Below are positions 34,260 to 44,862 of a stretch of DNA of 64,000 bases, piece after piece. Both the position numbers and the translations under genes were made by a program. This stretch comes from Pogona vitticeps. Its lineage: Eukaryota > Chordata > Lepidosauria > Squamata > Agamidae. The stretch lies in contig NC_135786.1 of the NCBI RefSeq assembly GCF_051106095.1, positions 208,873,001 to 208,937,000 of the forward strand. The letters are read 5' to 3'. Under the pieces are notes generated by a model. It worked only from the letters and a program-made list of their open reading frames with translations, made no database searches and was not told the origin of the DNA. Numbering within the stretch: position 1 is the stretch's first letter; every line of letters begins with the position of its first letter.

Positions 34260-34290
34260 CGGGGGCGGGCGGGCGGGCGGGGGGGGGGGA
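34260..34290 (+). promoter_or_regulatory. G-quadruplex-type G-run cluster
   Basis: GGGGGCGGGCGGGCGGGCGG continues into a run of ten more G. Four or more G-runs separated by single C bases fit the G4 pattern. It lies about 130 bp past the candidate first-exon donor, on the coding strand of the presumed transcript. Confidence 0.7.
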
Positions 34291-34570
34291 AAGAAGGCTG
34301 ATCATGTCAGGGATGGGTGAGGAGACGGCGAGAATCGCCTGATTGCTCGTTAGGGTGCCTTGGGGAGAGGGGCGGCTGGGTTCCTCCTTCATCACCCCCC
34401 TTTCCTGAACTCCCCCCTCCCGTGCGCCGCTTTCGGTGGTAACGGGTGGGCGAAGTGGGGGCGCGAATGGGCCGTGCCTTTCCTCGCCGCCCCTTTCCTT
34501 CCCCGAGGGGAGGGATATGTGTGTGTGTGGGGGGAAGCCTAGAGGGCCAAGGGTGCCTCGCTGTCTCCGC

Positions 34571-36125
34571 CTGCCTCTCCGACCAGACCCTTCCTACTCT
34601 TGGCCTGGTGTCACCTTGTTTATTCACATCATGGGTCTTTAACTGCCGAGCGAGGGGGGGGGCGGGGAGAAAGGCAGACCGTGGGAGTCGGCCAAGCTCG
34701 AGGGTTGAGCCTTGAACCCGTTTAGCCGAGTTGGGAAGGCTGGCGAAGGCTTGCGAAGCAGTCCCGCAAGGGCGGCCTTGTCTGTTGATCCAAAGGAGAC
34801 GAAGATATTAGTTACATACAGTATTGATCTCGCTTTCTCTGAAGTGGGTGGGGAAGGATGGGGCACACTCTCTCTTTCAGGATGATCCTCTGTGACTCTG
34901 CAGCCTGTCATCTCTCTTTCTTTCCTCTTTCAACCTGACCCTCCCCGGACAAAAGTACTGCAATAAGATTGTCTTTTTCTCCCCCCCCCCCCCCCCCCCA
35001 AATTTAGAGAGTGTTTCTTCCAGAGCACTGCAAAGAAGGCTTGTGAGGGTTCATTGTAAGTTACAAGTTTTGCTACATAACAGAACGAGAGGGAGGTTTG
35101 GTTTGACCCTATGCATGTTTGGATAGAAATAAGGACCATTGAGTTCAGTGGGATTTGTCCTCCTCTGAGTGGGCTTACGATGTTGTCTTAATATGTGTTA
35201 AATATAGTGTTATGTAATAATCAGTTGGTGGGGTTGTTCTGAAATTTGATTAGAACAGTGAAGGGCCTGCATAGGGAGGCCTACAGATACTTCAGTGTTG
35301 AGTTGAATTGTGAAACAAGTGTTCTTCCTTTGGAGTGTTAGGAGGATGGCTTCTCTCAAAATGCTGGAACCTGTTCTGGGTTTACAGTTATTAAAATTAG
35401 AGATCAATTAATATTTCTTCGTAAATCTCCTTGGTCTAATAATGGAATGCCATGGGCAGTTTAAAAAGCTGTAATATGAATATATTATTTATACCATAAT
35501 TTTTTATTATGGCACTCAAGAATTGGTTTTTTTGGGATTTTCCATGCTGGTACTGACTGGACCAACATCTGGTTAATTTCAACTGTTGCTGCATTTTGAA
35601 CATTTAGAACTTGTCTTGTATCTTAAGAAATAAAATAAGTTTCAATGGTTTTTTGGTGACCTGTGCAGATTTTGAACAAAGATCAGCTGTAGTTATAGAA
35701 CTAATTGTTAATGTTTTTAATGCTGTTAAAAATACGTCTGTCACTTTTGTAAGGAGACCAAAAGTGCGCACCATAGCTTTTGTAACTAGTCATTATAGCA
35801 GTTTTTGTTTTTCTGGTGACTAATAATCTGAAGTTGTCCAAAAATCTTTTACAGAACTATCAATTAGGTAAATTGTTCTCCTTTGTCTGGTCCTTCTATC
35901 TTCCGTTTTTCTTAGATAATAAAAGCCAAAAAGGAGAAACAAAATCAAAACAAAACAAAAAGAAAATTATGGGAATAGAACTGGAATGACTCACCTTGAG
36001 TTAGGTTATGACCCAATTTTGGTTCTTGTTCCATCATGTGAAGATCAGTGTTGTATAATATACCTGACTAAGTAACCAGAACCAAACATATTGCTGCGTT
36101 TGTGTGCATACTTGGAACAGAACTG
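34571..36125 (+). other. Presumed WWP1 first intron, proximal part
   Basis: GC content falls back after the island. Contains a C homopolymer (34980-34999) and a MITE-like fragment (GACCATTGAGTTCAGTGGGA, 35128-35160). No exon recognised. Confidence 0.45.
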
Positions 36126-36139
36126 GAAAAATAATTTTT

Positions 36140-36200
36140 TGAGACTGTAATTCCCACAATCTCTCTGCTCTGGGAGATTCTGGGAATTGTAGTTCACAAT
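36140..36200. mobile_element. hAT MITE remnant
   Basis: GACTGTAATTCCCACAATCT faces GGGAGATTCTGGGAATTGTA, a short imperfect hairpin of the squamate hAT MITE type. Confidence 0.5.
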
Positions 36201-36247
36201 AACATTTGCTTGGAATAAGTGCAGTTAGCTTCAGTGGGACTCATGCA

Positions 36248-36698
36248 TAGCATAGCAGAGGCATCCTTCAGTCTCGAGAGACTGGTATCGTGCTCTGCAT
36301 GGAGGACTTGGAACAGCATCTAGTGTGGCTGAGAAGGCCAATTCGAGAGTGACAATCCCTTCCACACTGAGGACAAATACAATTTGTACCCCGTCTAGCT
36401 CCCTGATTTTGCTACTTTCGTGACTGCCTCTTTGCCTTGGCCTGCTGGGCAAGGGTCTCTTCAAATTGGGAGAGGCGGTGATGCACCGCCTGCCTCCAGG
36501 CTGAACGCTCTGATGCCAGGGTTTCCCATCTGTTTAGATCCATTTCCAAGGCCTTCAGATCCCGCTTGCAGATATCCTTGTATCGCAGCTGTGGTCTCTC
36601 TCTGGGGCAATTTCCCTGCACTAATTCACCATACAGGAGATCCTTTGGAATCCGACCATCAGCCATTCTTACAAAATGCCAGAGCCAACGTAGACGTC
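36248..36698 (-). repeat. Non-LTR retrotransposon ORF2 C-terminus, clade unsure
   Basis: The minus strand encodes MADGRIPKDLLYGELVQGNC, RERPQLRYKDICKRDLKALE and WRQAVHHRL. The pattern R-x-P-K-x-LxYGEL...GRP-x-x-RYKD-x-CKRDLK is the C-terminal tail of a LINE reverse-transcriptase protein found widely in animals, probably RTE-like. Only this tail and its 3' UTR (CAGAGGCATCCTTCAGTCTC at the far end) are present. Confidence 0.7.
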
Positions 36699-37437
36699 AC
36701 TGTTTCAATAATGTATACATGCTAAAAATTCCAGCTCGATCTAGGACTATTTGGAACTTTGTCCTGTTCGCAATGTCATTTTAGAACCATGTATAGGAGC
36801 AGATTATGATTTCAGTGTATCTGAAAGGAAGAGAGAGAGAAGCAGATTTCTGCTGAAATCTTTGGTATTTAAGCCCAGTTCTGTGTGAGTGTGTTTGACT
36901 GAGGAACTAGTATTCACCCTATTTTAATTGGAATTGCATTCCTCCTTAGGAAGATTGGCTCAGAATGTGCTTAAATTGGTCTTTTTAGATCCTGTTAGAC
37001 CTTAATATGGCTTTTACTAGTTTGGTTGGTACTTCAGCTGCAAAATGTATTGGATAAAGACAGTCTTCCCATAATTATCATTGCTCTAGTGACTTCCAGC
37101 TTTGTTCCCACAGTGTATTGTACATTAGATTGCCTCTGACTACTTCAGAACTTCAGCTGGTACAGCATGTAATGGCTAAAGCATGGTTGGGCAATCCTAT
37201 ACGTAACAGAGTAGTTATATATACAGTACATATTTACTCAGAAAGAAGTTCTATTGCATAAATCAGGCTTACCACCAGGAAGATGTATATAGAAATACAG
37301 CCTGACATTAACTGAAGCTACGCACATCAGTGGGAATGAGGGGAAAGGAATTTAAATTCACTGATTATTTTTATGTGTGGAATCACTGGAGAGCAAGAGA
37401 CCTAGAGGGTTCTCTGAGACTATTACTGTTGAGATGG

Positions 37438-37755
37438 AAGTTTATTTAAAAGACTTTTTACCCCACCTTTCTCCTTAAAAGGACACAAGGCAGCTTATAT
37501 CATTAAAAGGCAATATTAAACTAAAAATATCACTAACAGTAGTGAATATACAAATACTGTACTAAAAAGGATCAAACAAATATGATATTATAAAACATAA
37601 GCAACACAAAAACACATTGAAAGCATTAAGGTACAACAATCCATTTCAAAAAAACCACTCAGGAAGCCGGTCACTCGGGGAGACAAGTAAAAATAGGGCT
37701 AGCTTAACCTCTTGTGGAAGGGAGTTCCAAAGTCTGGGAGCAACAACAGCATGTT
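37438..37755 (-). repeat. L2 LINE 3' end
   Basis: Minus orientation: TTTACCCCACCTTTCTCCTT at the 3' end, and GAAGGGAGTTCCAAAGTCTG, the complement of the LWNxLP-encoding region, at the upstream end. Diverged. Confidence 0.6.
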
Positions 37756-37830
37756 ATATTCAAATACTGGTGTTTCTGTTGGGATTCTGTAAATCTTTAA
37801 CACCGCATAAATGCAAAAGTATATACATAT

Positions 37831-38062
37831 TGGTTGTTCTGGGTTTTTCGGGCTCTTTGGCCGTGTTCTGAAGGTGGTTCTTCCTGACGTTTCGCCAGTC
37901 TCTGTGGTCGGCATCTTCAGAGGACAGGTTGCTGTCCTCTCAAGATGCCGGCCACAGAGACTGGCGAAACGTCAGGAAGAACAAACTTCAGAACACGGCC
38001 AAAGAGCCCGAAAAACCCAAAACAACCATTAGATCCTGGCCGTGAAAGCCTTCACGAATATA
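37831..38062. mobile_element. Two Penelope-like 3' ends head to head
   Basis: A minus-strand copy at 37831-37927 meets a plus-strand copy at 37930-38062. TTCGCCAGTCTCTGTGGTCG on the left is the complement of the right copy's ACAGAGACTGGCGAAACGTC region. The plus copy ends with GATCCTGGCCGTGAAAGCCT and TCACGAA. Together they form an imperfect palindrome with arms of about 97 bases. Confidence 0.8.
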
Positions 38063-38589
38063 TATACATATTATTGTTGTGTGCCTTCAAGTGGCTTTCA
38101 AATCAGTTCAAATGGAAAAAAAAGTATGTCCCAGCCTTTAGGTTTACACTCTAAAAGAAGTAAAACAAGGAAAAGGGGAGGGAAGAGCAAAACAGCAAAC
38201 TTATGCCAGTGCACAAAATTATCAAGTTCTTGTGAGTAACAAGACCCAAATTGTGCATTAGCGATAATTAGAGCTGAAGTTATGTTATTTTCTAGAGACA
38301 TGTTTCAGACAAACCTTCTCATCTGAGAAATCAGATTTGCATACGAACAAGGTACTTTTATCTTGAACAGTTAATCACAGAACAGAACAGGTTAATTTGC
38401 GAAGTATGGAAGGTGAGAAAAGCTCTGACTGGGATGTTATACACAAACAGCATTTAGGGAGCTCCCTTTTCTAGTGATGGGTTGTCTATAATGTGTAGTT
38501 TAGTAATGTTTAGCTGTAATGTGTGGCAGTGAGATGGGAACAGTTCAGAACCCGAATAAGTTGTTCCTCTTAGCGGATCTGTTACGGAG

Positions 38590-38690
38590 TGACTATGCTT
38601 ATTTGTCTGTTTATTTAAAGCATTTGTACCCTGCTCTTCAGCTGGAAATGGGCCCAAAACAGCTTACAGTAAAAACAAGGCATGTCTCCC
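38590..38690 (-). repeat. L2 LINE 3' terminal fragment
   Basis: TTTGTACCCTGCTCTTCAGC and CAAAACAGCTTACAGTAAAA match the worn minus-strand tail of reptile L2 elements. Confidence 0.45.
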
Positions 38691-38699
38691 TCTAGTGCA

Positions 38700-39385
38700 G
38701 CCTGATGAAATGGTTGCTGCTAAATAACAGTTGAGGAACAGAGAAACCACAGGTTGCTTGCCTTGTAGCAACAGAGACCTGGCTGCCCTTCACTTCCCCT
38801 GACAAAAGTTTCCTTTAAGGTAACCAAATTGCTCTCAATAGCTTGGTCTAGATTGTTTGTGCTCTGGTTAAATCTGGCCCTCTCCCCTCTCCTCTGCCTT
38901 GGGCTGTAGTAAAAGCTCTTTCTCCAGCTACTTGGGAAGCTCTAGGCCTTCTTCTGAAGAACTGCCTGCTTTTCTGTGAACCTGTCTCTGTGTTAAGATT
39001 ATTTGTGGAGACCCTACTCTCTTCAGAGGGGAGACAAGTGATAACTGGTCTGTGGTGGCACCCCTTTTATGAAATGAAGAATTTTTTTTGCTGCCAAATT
39101 TTCTTGGCTTCAAGATCTGAGTCATGTTTATCAAAACTTTCATATGAACAGCAAAGATACTGCTTTAGTGAAGTTTGAAGACTTGTACCATAGAATTTCA
39201 TTATTGTTGCTGGTGCTGCTATCTTTATAATTTTATTATTTTAGTTTATTCAGGTTTCAGAAACCATCTTATATTCACATTGAAAGGAAGCATATAAATA
39301 GCCGAATTTTATTTGAAACTAGGTCCCATTATTCATGTTCAAATTATAACATAACACAAAAAAATGAATCTGGAACTTTAGTTAT
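38700..39385 (+). other. Presumed WWP1 intron, nothing recognised
   Basis: No exon, repeat edge or RNA feature seen. Confidence 0.4.
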
Positions 39386-39388
39386 ATA

Positions 39389-39809
39389 CAGTGGTGCCCC
39401 GCATAGCAACGATAATCTGTGCAGCAAAAATCGCTGCTAAGCGATTTCGTCGCTATGCGATATTAAAAAGCCAATAGAAATGCACTGAAACCCCTTCAAT
39501 GCATTCCTGTGGGCTTCAGACTAACCTTTAAGCGAAAATCCTCCATACGGCGGCCATTTTCGCTGCCTGGTAAGCGAGGAATCCATTCCAGAAAACAGCG
39601 GGCGGCCATTTTTTTACCCAGTGGCCATTTTGAAACCACCGATCAGCTGTTAAAAAATCATTGCTTTGCGATGATCGGTAAGCAAAACAGGGTTCCGATC
39701 ATCACAAAGCGATTTTTCCCCATAGGGAACATCGCAGAGCGATCGCAAAAAGTTAATCGCTATGTGATTTCATCATTAAACGGGGCGCCCGTTAAGCGAG
39801 GCACCACTG
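39389..39809. mobile_element. CpG-rich pogo/Tigger-like MITE (copy B)
   Basis: Ends CAGTGGTGCCCCGCATAGCA and GTTAAGCGAGGCACCACTG, flanked by TA. Inside are repeated GCGATTTCGTCGCTATGCGA-type words, CGATCAGCTGTT, and GGCCATTTT blocks in both orientations. 421 bp, no coding capacity. Confidence 0.9.
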
Positions 39810-40132
39810 TACCAGCAAGGTCAGTGGATGTGAATTTATTCTTTGTAAATAAAACATACATGAATTTGGGAAAACAATCTCAGTTTGAACCTTACCTTTT
39901 TCGGATTAAATGATATCTTTTCTAATATTCATGACATCAGTTGGACATGTTATGTGTTATGCAAATTATAATCTATCTATTCATCTATCTTTTGTCTGTC
40001 TGGGTATTAAAACAGTTTTAAGAGAACTTAGTTACAGGTTTTTTTTTAATCATAGGAAAACATGTTTGTCCTGATCAGAAGAAAATAATTCCAGAATATC
40101 TGAGTAATAAAGCTGAAGTAGATGATTTAGAT

Positions 40133-40995
40133 AAATGGTTTCCAGCCTTTTTTCACTTGTGTACCCCTTGGTAACCCATTTCCATAAATTGTACCCCCAC
40201 CAACATTCACCAAAATAACAACGCAGGAGACATGCATCCATTTCTTATGTCAGACCACCCAACTGCCAATCCCTAAACCACAACCTTGCTGCACCAGCCC
40301 CTCTGCTTTTCCATGCCAGTCCTACTCCATTCTCAATCCCATGAGGGGATCCCCTGTCTCAGCAATCAGAAGACCCAAAATGTGGTGCTGAGTGGCTGCT
40401 ACCCTCCTGGTGAGGAGGGCCTTGACCCTTTACAGCCCTGTGCTCTCAGCTGGACTGTGGGAACAGGCCTTTGCATTGAAAAGAAGGGGCTGGGGCCAGG
40501 GAAGCTCTTTAGCCACAGTGGCCACATCAGTCTACTGCCACCACATTCCCCATCTCCCATCTTGAAGCACCTTCAAACTCATCTAACACTCTGCTTTCTG
40601 CAGCTTCTTCAAGAATCTTGACAAAATACTTATCAGCTTCCCCCTAAGCTAAAGGCTTACAGTGTAGCTGAGCCACAGAATGGAAAGACAACTCAGGCAA
40701 TCCTCTCCCATGGTGTTAACCAAACCTGCCTCTCACCTATCAAATAGGAACCAATTGATGAAGTAAGTAAGATTGAAAGGAGATGGAATGGACCCACCCA
40801 TTGAGGGCTGTGGAGGGTTGCAGGTGCTTGTCAGGAAACTCTCAGACATGTTTGGTCAGAATGCCAGTCGATAACGTATACTTCCATTCTGATTCCCTTG
40901 ACCCTTTTCTGCTATTATGCAAAATTTTTTGCATACCCCTAAATGTTCTGGTTTGTACCCTTGGGCATGTGAGTACTCCAGGTTGGAAACCACTG
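40133..40995. mobile_element. 863-bp hAT non-autonomous element with perfect 8-bp duplication
   Basis: Left end AAATGGTTTCCAGCCTTTTT and right end CCAGGTTGGAAACCACTG are inverted. ATTTAGAT is repeated exactly at 40125-40132 and 40996-41003. GTACCCCT occurs inside both ends (near 40162 and, as ATACCCCTAAA, near 40932). No transposase is visible in any frame. Confidence 0.88.
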
Positions 40996-41298
40996 ATTTA
41001 GATCAAATTCTTAATGAGTATGAGCTAGTAGTATATTGTGGAAAACTCAGGTGCTACCAAACTTCGAACTGCTAAAAAAGTAAAATTGCATAGAATTATC
41101 AAATGGGGTCATCTACTTCAACACCCCATTGCTTCATTATTGAATAGATGAATTCTCCCTGAAGGTAGGTTCGGGAAAAAAGAGTGAAAGTGAGATTTGC
41201 AGGTGGGCCAACTGCTGTACCCAGTGATCTGCCATTTTACTGCAGCAGTGTGGGAAGTGGGAAGGCGACTGTTGACTGAAGTTGCAAGGAAGCAGTTA

Positions 41299-41726
41299 CA
41301 ATGGTGCCCCGCAGAGCGACGTTAATCCGTTCCAGGATTAACGTCGCTAATCGGATTAGTCACTATGCGGGGGGAAAACCCATAGGAACACATTAAACTC
41401 CGTTTAATGCGTTCCTATGGGGTGAAAACTCACAGCTATGCGAAGATTCCCCCATCTGGCTGCCATTTTCGCCGCTCGGTAAGCGAGGGCAGGGCGCAAA
41501 AACGGAGCGGACGGCCATTTTTCTTCCGGCGGCCATTTTGGAACCGCCGATCAGCTGTTTTTAGAACATCGCAATGCGAAGATTGGTAAGCGAAACGCTT
41601 ACCAATCATCGCAATGCGATGTTTTCCATTCAAAACATTGCAATACGATCGCATTACCGATCACAAAAACGCATCGCTATGCGGATTCTTCGTTAAACGG
41701 TGCACTCGTTAAGCGAGGCACCACTG
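41299..41726. mobile_element. CpG-rich pogo/Tigger-like MITE (copy C)
   Basis: CAATGGTGCCCCGCAGAGCG at the left, TAAGCGAGGCACCACTG at the right, TA on both sides. Shares CCGATCAGCTGTT and GGCCATTTT words with copies B and G. Confidence 0.9.
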
Positions 41727-41728
41727 TA

Positions 41729-42810
41729 TACCAGTTCTAGAACTGTCATAGCATTAAGCTATTTCTTTAGGTTGTCAGAGTAGAGAGAGGTCTTTGGATT
41801 TGGCAGGTCCATGACCATTTCTGGAATGCGTGGATTTCCCTTGCACCATTAGAATTTTGCCAATGAGACCTCTCAGGCATGCAGAGTTACCTCTAGTAAG
41901 TCGCATTCCCCCCCAAGCAGGGCTCTTTCTGAAGGACTAGGGATATAAATTGGATATATACCTATAAGTTGTAGCCAGATATGTTTGCATTCCTGTTTTG
42001 ATTTTTTTCAAACATGATTGAGCTTAGCTTACATGTGTTCATTCCTGAAGGTGATGTTTGGGGAACTGTATGGTGTTTTTTGTTTTTTTTTTTTGTAATC
42101 TCTATATTTATGTGACTATCTGATATAGGTAGATAATGATATAAGATTGTTCTGTAATAATGCAGAATGATATAATGTAACCTATTGTAAGCTAAGTGGT
42201 CCTCTTAAAATTATTTATGTCACAATGCTGTCGTCAGCGAAGGAAAACCCCAACTTTGAGGAAGACAAATTTAATGTTTAATATAATGAGTGGGGTACCC
42301 GTGCACAAGCAAATGATTTTAAGTTATATGTTATTAAGCTGCTCGAGTTGCTGTAGACTAACTTTTTTTATCTTGGAAAATCAGAACTAAATGAGTCTTA
42401 ATAGTAAAAAAAACCTACAATATTTCTCTCTTCAGTTGCTTTAAAATGTTTACACAAGCAAATAGGGAGTTGCTGAACGGATGGAAACTAACTGGAAATA
42501 AAAGAAATCTCTTACACTGTTCTACTTTAACTATAGGAAACTTAAGATGAACAGTGTTATGCAAACTTGGGTGGGTGTACTTCACTGTCCTGCAGCGGGG
42601 AGGTGACTGCAGTACTAAGCACAACCACTCATTCCTTTCAACTTGTAATGGTCTATTTTTTAGCCACCATTTCTTCCTCTTGCAGCTGGATGCTTAGTTC
42701 TGGCTTGTGGAAACAGCATTTTGTGGAATGGTAATTTAACAACCAGCAACATTTCAGTAACTTGTGGGACAATTTTTTTGTCTAAGTCTGTCAGAACTCT
42801 AATAATAATT
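41729..42810 (+). other. Presumed WWP1 intron, nothing recognised
   Basis: No exon or clear repeat seen. Confidence 0.4.
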
Positions 42811-42812
42811 AT

Positions 42813-42858
42813 GTGTTGTCAAGTTGTTTCTGACATGGTCATCCTTTTATTTATTTAC

Positions 42859-42912
<54 letters not shown>

Positions 42913-43265
42913 TTTTACCCTGCCCCTCTAGACAATGTCTACTTGGGGCGGCTTACTATTAAAACACATTAATATATACATATAAAATCATAAAATTTTT
43001 CAGTATTTACAATTATAATTACAATTACATTTACAAGATGGCAGAGCATGAAGGAAAAGAAAAAGAAGCTAGGAATAGAAATAGGGTTTTATAAGTAATT
43101 AGAAGTGATTTGCCATTCCCTTCTTCTAGGGCACCCTGGGACTGTGCAACTTGCTCAGGGTTACAAAGGCTGGCTCCTCTCCTGGGAGACAATGTGGGGA
43201 ATCAGATTCCTAACATCTAGCTCTGCATCCAGATACCTAACTCCCTGAATTATCTAGCCAGCTGT
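42813..43265 (-). repeat. tRNA-derived SINE split by an L2 end
   Basis: TAATTATGTGTTGTCAAGTT begins the SINE tail. GAAGTGATTTGCCATTCCCT, then CAGGGTTACAAAGGCTGGCT, carry it on after an L2-derived insertion at about 42845-43090. The head ends near ATTATCTAGCCAGCTG. Confidence 0.6.
42845..43090 (-). repeat. L2 LINE 3' end with (GATT)n expansion
   Basis: (GATT)n at 42859-42909 is followed by TTTTTACCCTGCCCCTCTAG and TACTTGGGGCGGCTTACTAT, the minus-strand L2 tail seen also at 45.5 and 47.2 kb. Confidence 0.7.
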
Positions 43266-43509
43266 CAGAATGCAGAGGTCTCTTACTATCAGGAACTCAT
43301 TACAAGCCATATTATTGAGCTGTGTGTGTGTGATATCTAGAAAAGTGGATTATTGACTGCTCACTTTTTAGCTTTCCTTCTTGTTCCTGAAAGTTCCTAG
43401 CTGAAATGGTAGGATGGTACTGTGTTTTAAGTTCTGCTTCTAGAACCTCGAGTTATAGTAAATCACTTGATACAAATTTTGTAACTTAAAGAACCTCCAA
43501 AACTTATAA

Positions 43510-43533
43510 AAGGGATAATATATATTATCCCTT
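43510..43533. repeat. Perfect 24-bp palindrome
   Basis: AAGGGATAATAT followed by its exact complement, with a further direct copy of AAAGGGATAATATATAT about 38 bases on (43549-43565). Significance unknown. Confidence 0.9.
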
Positions 43534-43564
43534 ATATTAGGGATAATAAAAGGGATAATATATA

Positions 43565-43717
43565 TCTTCAGAGGACAGTAGCACTCTTCTCTGTCCCCTG
43601 AAGATGCTGGCCACAGAGACTGGCGAAATGTTATGAAGAACAACTTTCAGAACACAGCCAAACAGCCTGAAAAACCCACAACTACCATTAGATCCCGGCC
43701 GTGAAAGCCTTCGCACC
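43565..43717 (+). mobile_element. Penelope-like element 3' end
   Basis: Plus orientation: GAAGATGCTGGCCACAGAGA at the start and GATCCCGGCCGTGAAAGCCT plus TCGCA at the end. A short inverted piece, TCTTCAGAGGACAG, precedes it at 43566, again giving a head-to-head start as at 37.8 kb. Confidence 0.75.
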
Positions 43718-43908
43718 TACCCTGTTTCCCCCAAAATAAGACCTAATCTGAAAATAAGCCCTAGTATAATTTTTCAAGATGCTTGTAATATAAGCCCTAC
43801 CCCCAAAATAAGCCAGAGTTAAGTGAAATCCTGCCCTCCACAATTGTGTAGCATTGTGCAGCAACCAGAAGATGATGACATTACCGTATTTGAATATAGA
43901 TTGCTGTA

Positions 43909-44325
43909 CAGTGATGCCTCGCTTGACGACGATAATTTGTTCCAACCAAATCGCTGTAGAGCGAAAACGTCAAGCAAAATATAAAAGCCCATTGAAACAC
44001 ATTGAAAACCGTTCAGTGCATTCTAATGGGCTGAATACCTGCTCGTCCAGCGAAGATCCTCCATACGGCCATTTTCGGTGCCTGTAAAGCGAGGAATCCA
44101 TCCTAGAAAACAGCGGTAGGCCATTTTGAGCAGCTGGTGGCCATTATGAAAACCCGACAATCAGCTGTTTTGATTGTTGTAATGCGAAGAATCGGTCCCC
44201 GAAGCAGGGAACCGATCGTCGCAAAGCAAAAAAACCCCATTAAAACATTGTTTTGTGATCGCAAAAACATCATTGTGAAGCAGATTCGTCATTATACGGG
44301 GTAATCGTTAGGTGGGGCACGACTG
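43909..44325. mobile_element. CpG-rich pogo/Tigger-like MITE (copy D), nested
   Basis: CAGTGATGCCTCGCTTGACG at the left and GTGGGGCACGACTG at the right, with TA at 43907-43908 and 44326-44327. The host sequence reads GCTGTACATG across the site, with one TA. Confidence 0.9.
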
Positions 44326-44403
44326 TACATGGGAAAAAATATAAAACATCCCCTGAAAATAAGCCCTAAAAATAGAGTGTGTTTTTTGGAGCAAAAATAA
44401 ATA

Positions 44404-44804
44404 CCGTGGTGCCTTGCAAGACAAATGCCTCACAGGACAAAAAACTCGCAAGACAAATGGTTTTGTTAATGGGGTTGATGACTTGCAAGAGAACAAGACA
44501 AATGTTTTCCGTTTTTTGTTCCTGCCTCATGTTTGCTGATTTTAAAATGTTTTTCTATGATGTCTAAAAAGTTACAGTTTTTTTGATTGAAATTTTTAAA
44601 ATCATCTGCACAATATTTATGGCTTTAAAGAACACTTAATAAACCGTTTGTAAACCAGTTTTGACTTTGTTCTGACTTTCCCCCCGTAGGAACGCATTAA
44701 TTAGATTTCAGTGCATTCCTATGGGAAAACGTGTTTTGCAAGATGAATTTTTCGCAAGACATTAACCGCAGAACGAATTAAATTCGTCTTGTGAGGCACC
44801 ACTG
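44404..44804. mobile_element. Pogo/Tigger-like MITE, second subfamily (copy E), nested
   Basis: CCGTGGTGCCTTGCAAGACA at the left and CGTCTTGTGAGGCACCACTG at the right, with TA at 44402-44403 and 44805-44806. The subterminal words are CTCGCAAGACAAATGG and TTCGCAAGACATTAACC, unlike the AGCGA words of copies B-D, so it is a distinct subfamily. Confidence 0.9.
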
Positions 44805-44862
44805 TATAAGACTGTCTTATTTTCGTGGAAACATGGTACTAACAATGAGTCACACATTGGTA

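Larger units (their letters stand above)
33590..34570 (+). promoter_or_regulatory. WWP1: CpG island, likely WWP1 promoter
   Basis: This block is very GC- and CpG-rich compared with the AT-rich DNA on both sides, with words such as CGCGCGCGTGCG, GGGCGGG and GCCGCGCGCGTCCC. It has no TATA box that I can identify. It lies 22 kb upstream of the WWP1 start-codon exon in the same orientation and contains a strong splice donor. CpG-island promoters with one or more non-coding first exons are usual for widely expressed genes such as WWP1. The transcription start is not visible in sequence alone. Open frames of up to 176 codons here are by-products of GC richness. Confidence 0.75.
43720..44836. mobile_element. 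MITE with CCCTGTTTCCCC ends, hosting two other MITEs
   Basis: Left end CCCTGTTTCCCCCAAAATAA and right end TTATTTTCGTGGAAACATGG are inverted and lie between TA dinucleotides. Internal ATAAGCCCTA words (ATAAGCCCTAGTATAATTTT, CCCCTGAAAATAAGCCCTAA) are typical of a reptile Tc1/mariner-like MITE. Its own sequence is only about 300 bases; the rest is copies D and E. Confidence 0.85.

Noticed and set aside
36412-36666. 84-codon frame with KRDLKALEMD as a host gene
   Set aside because: It is the C-terminal tail of a non-LTR retrotransposon protein.
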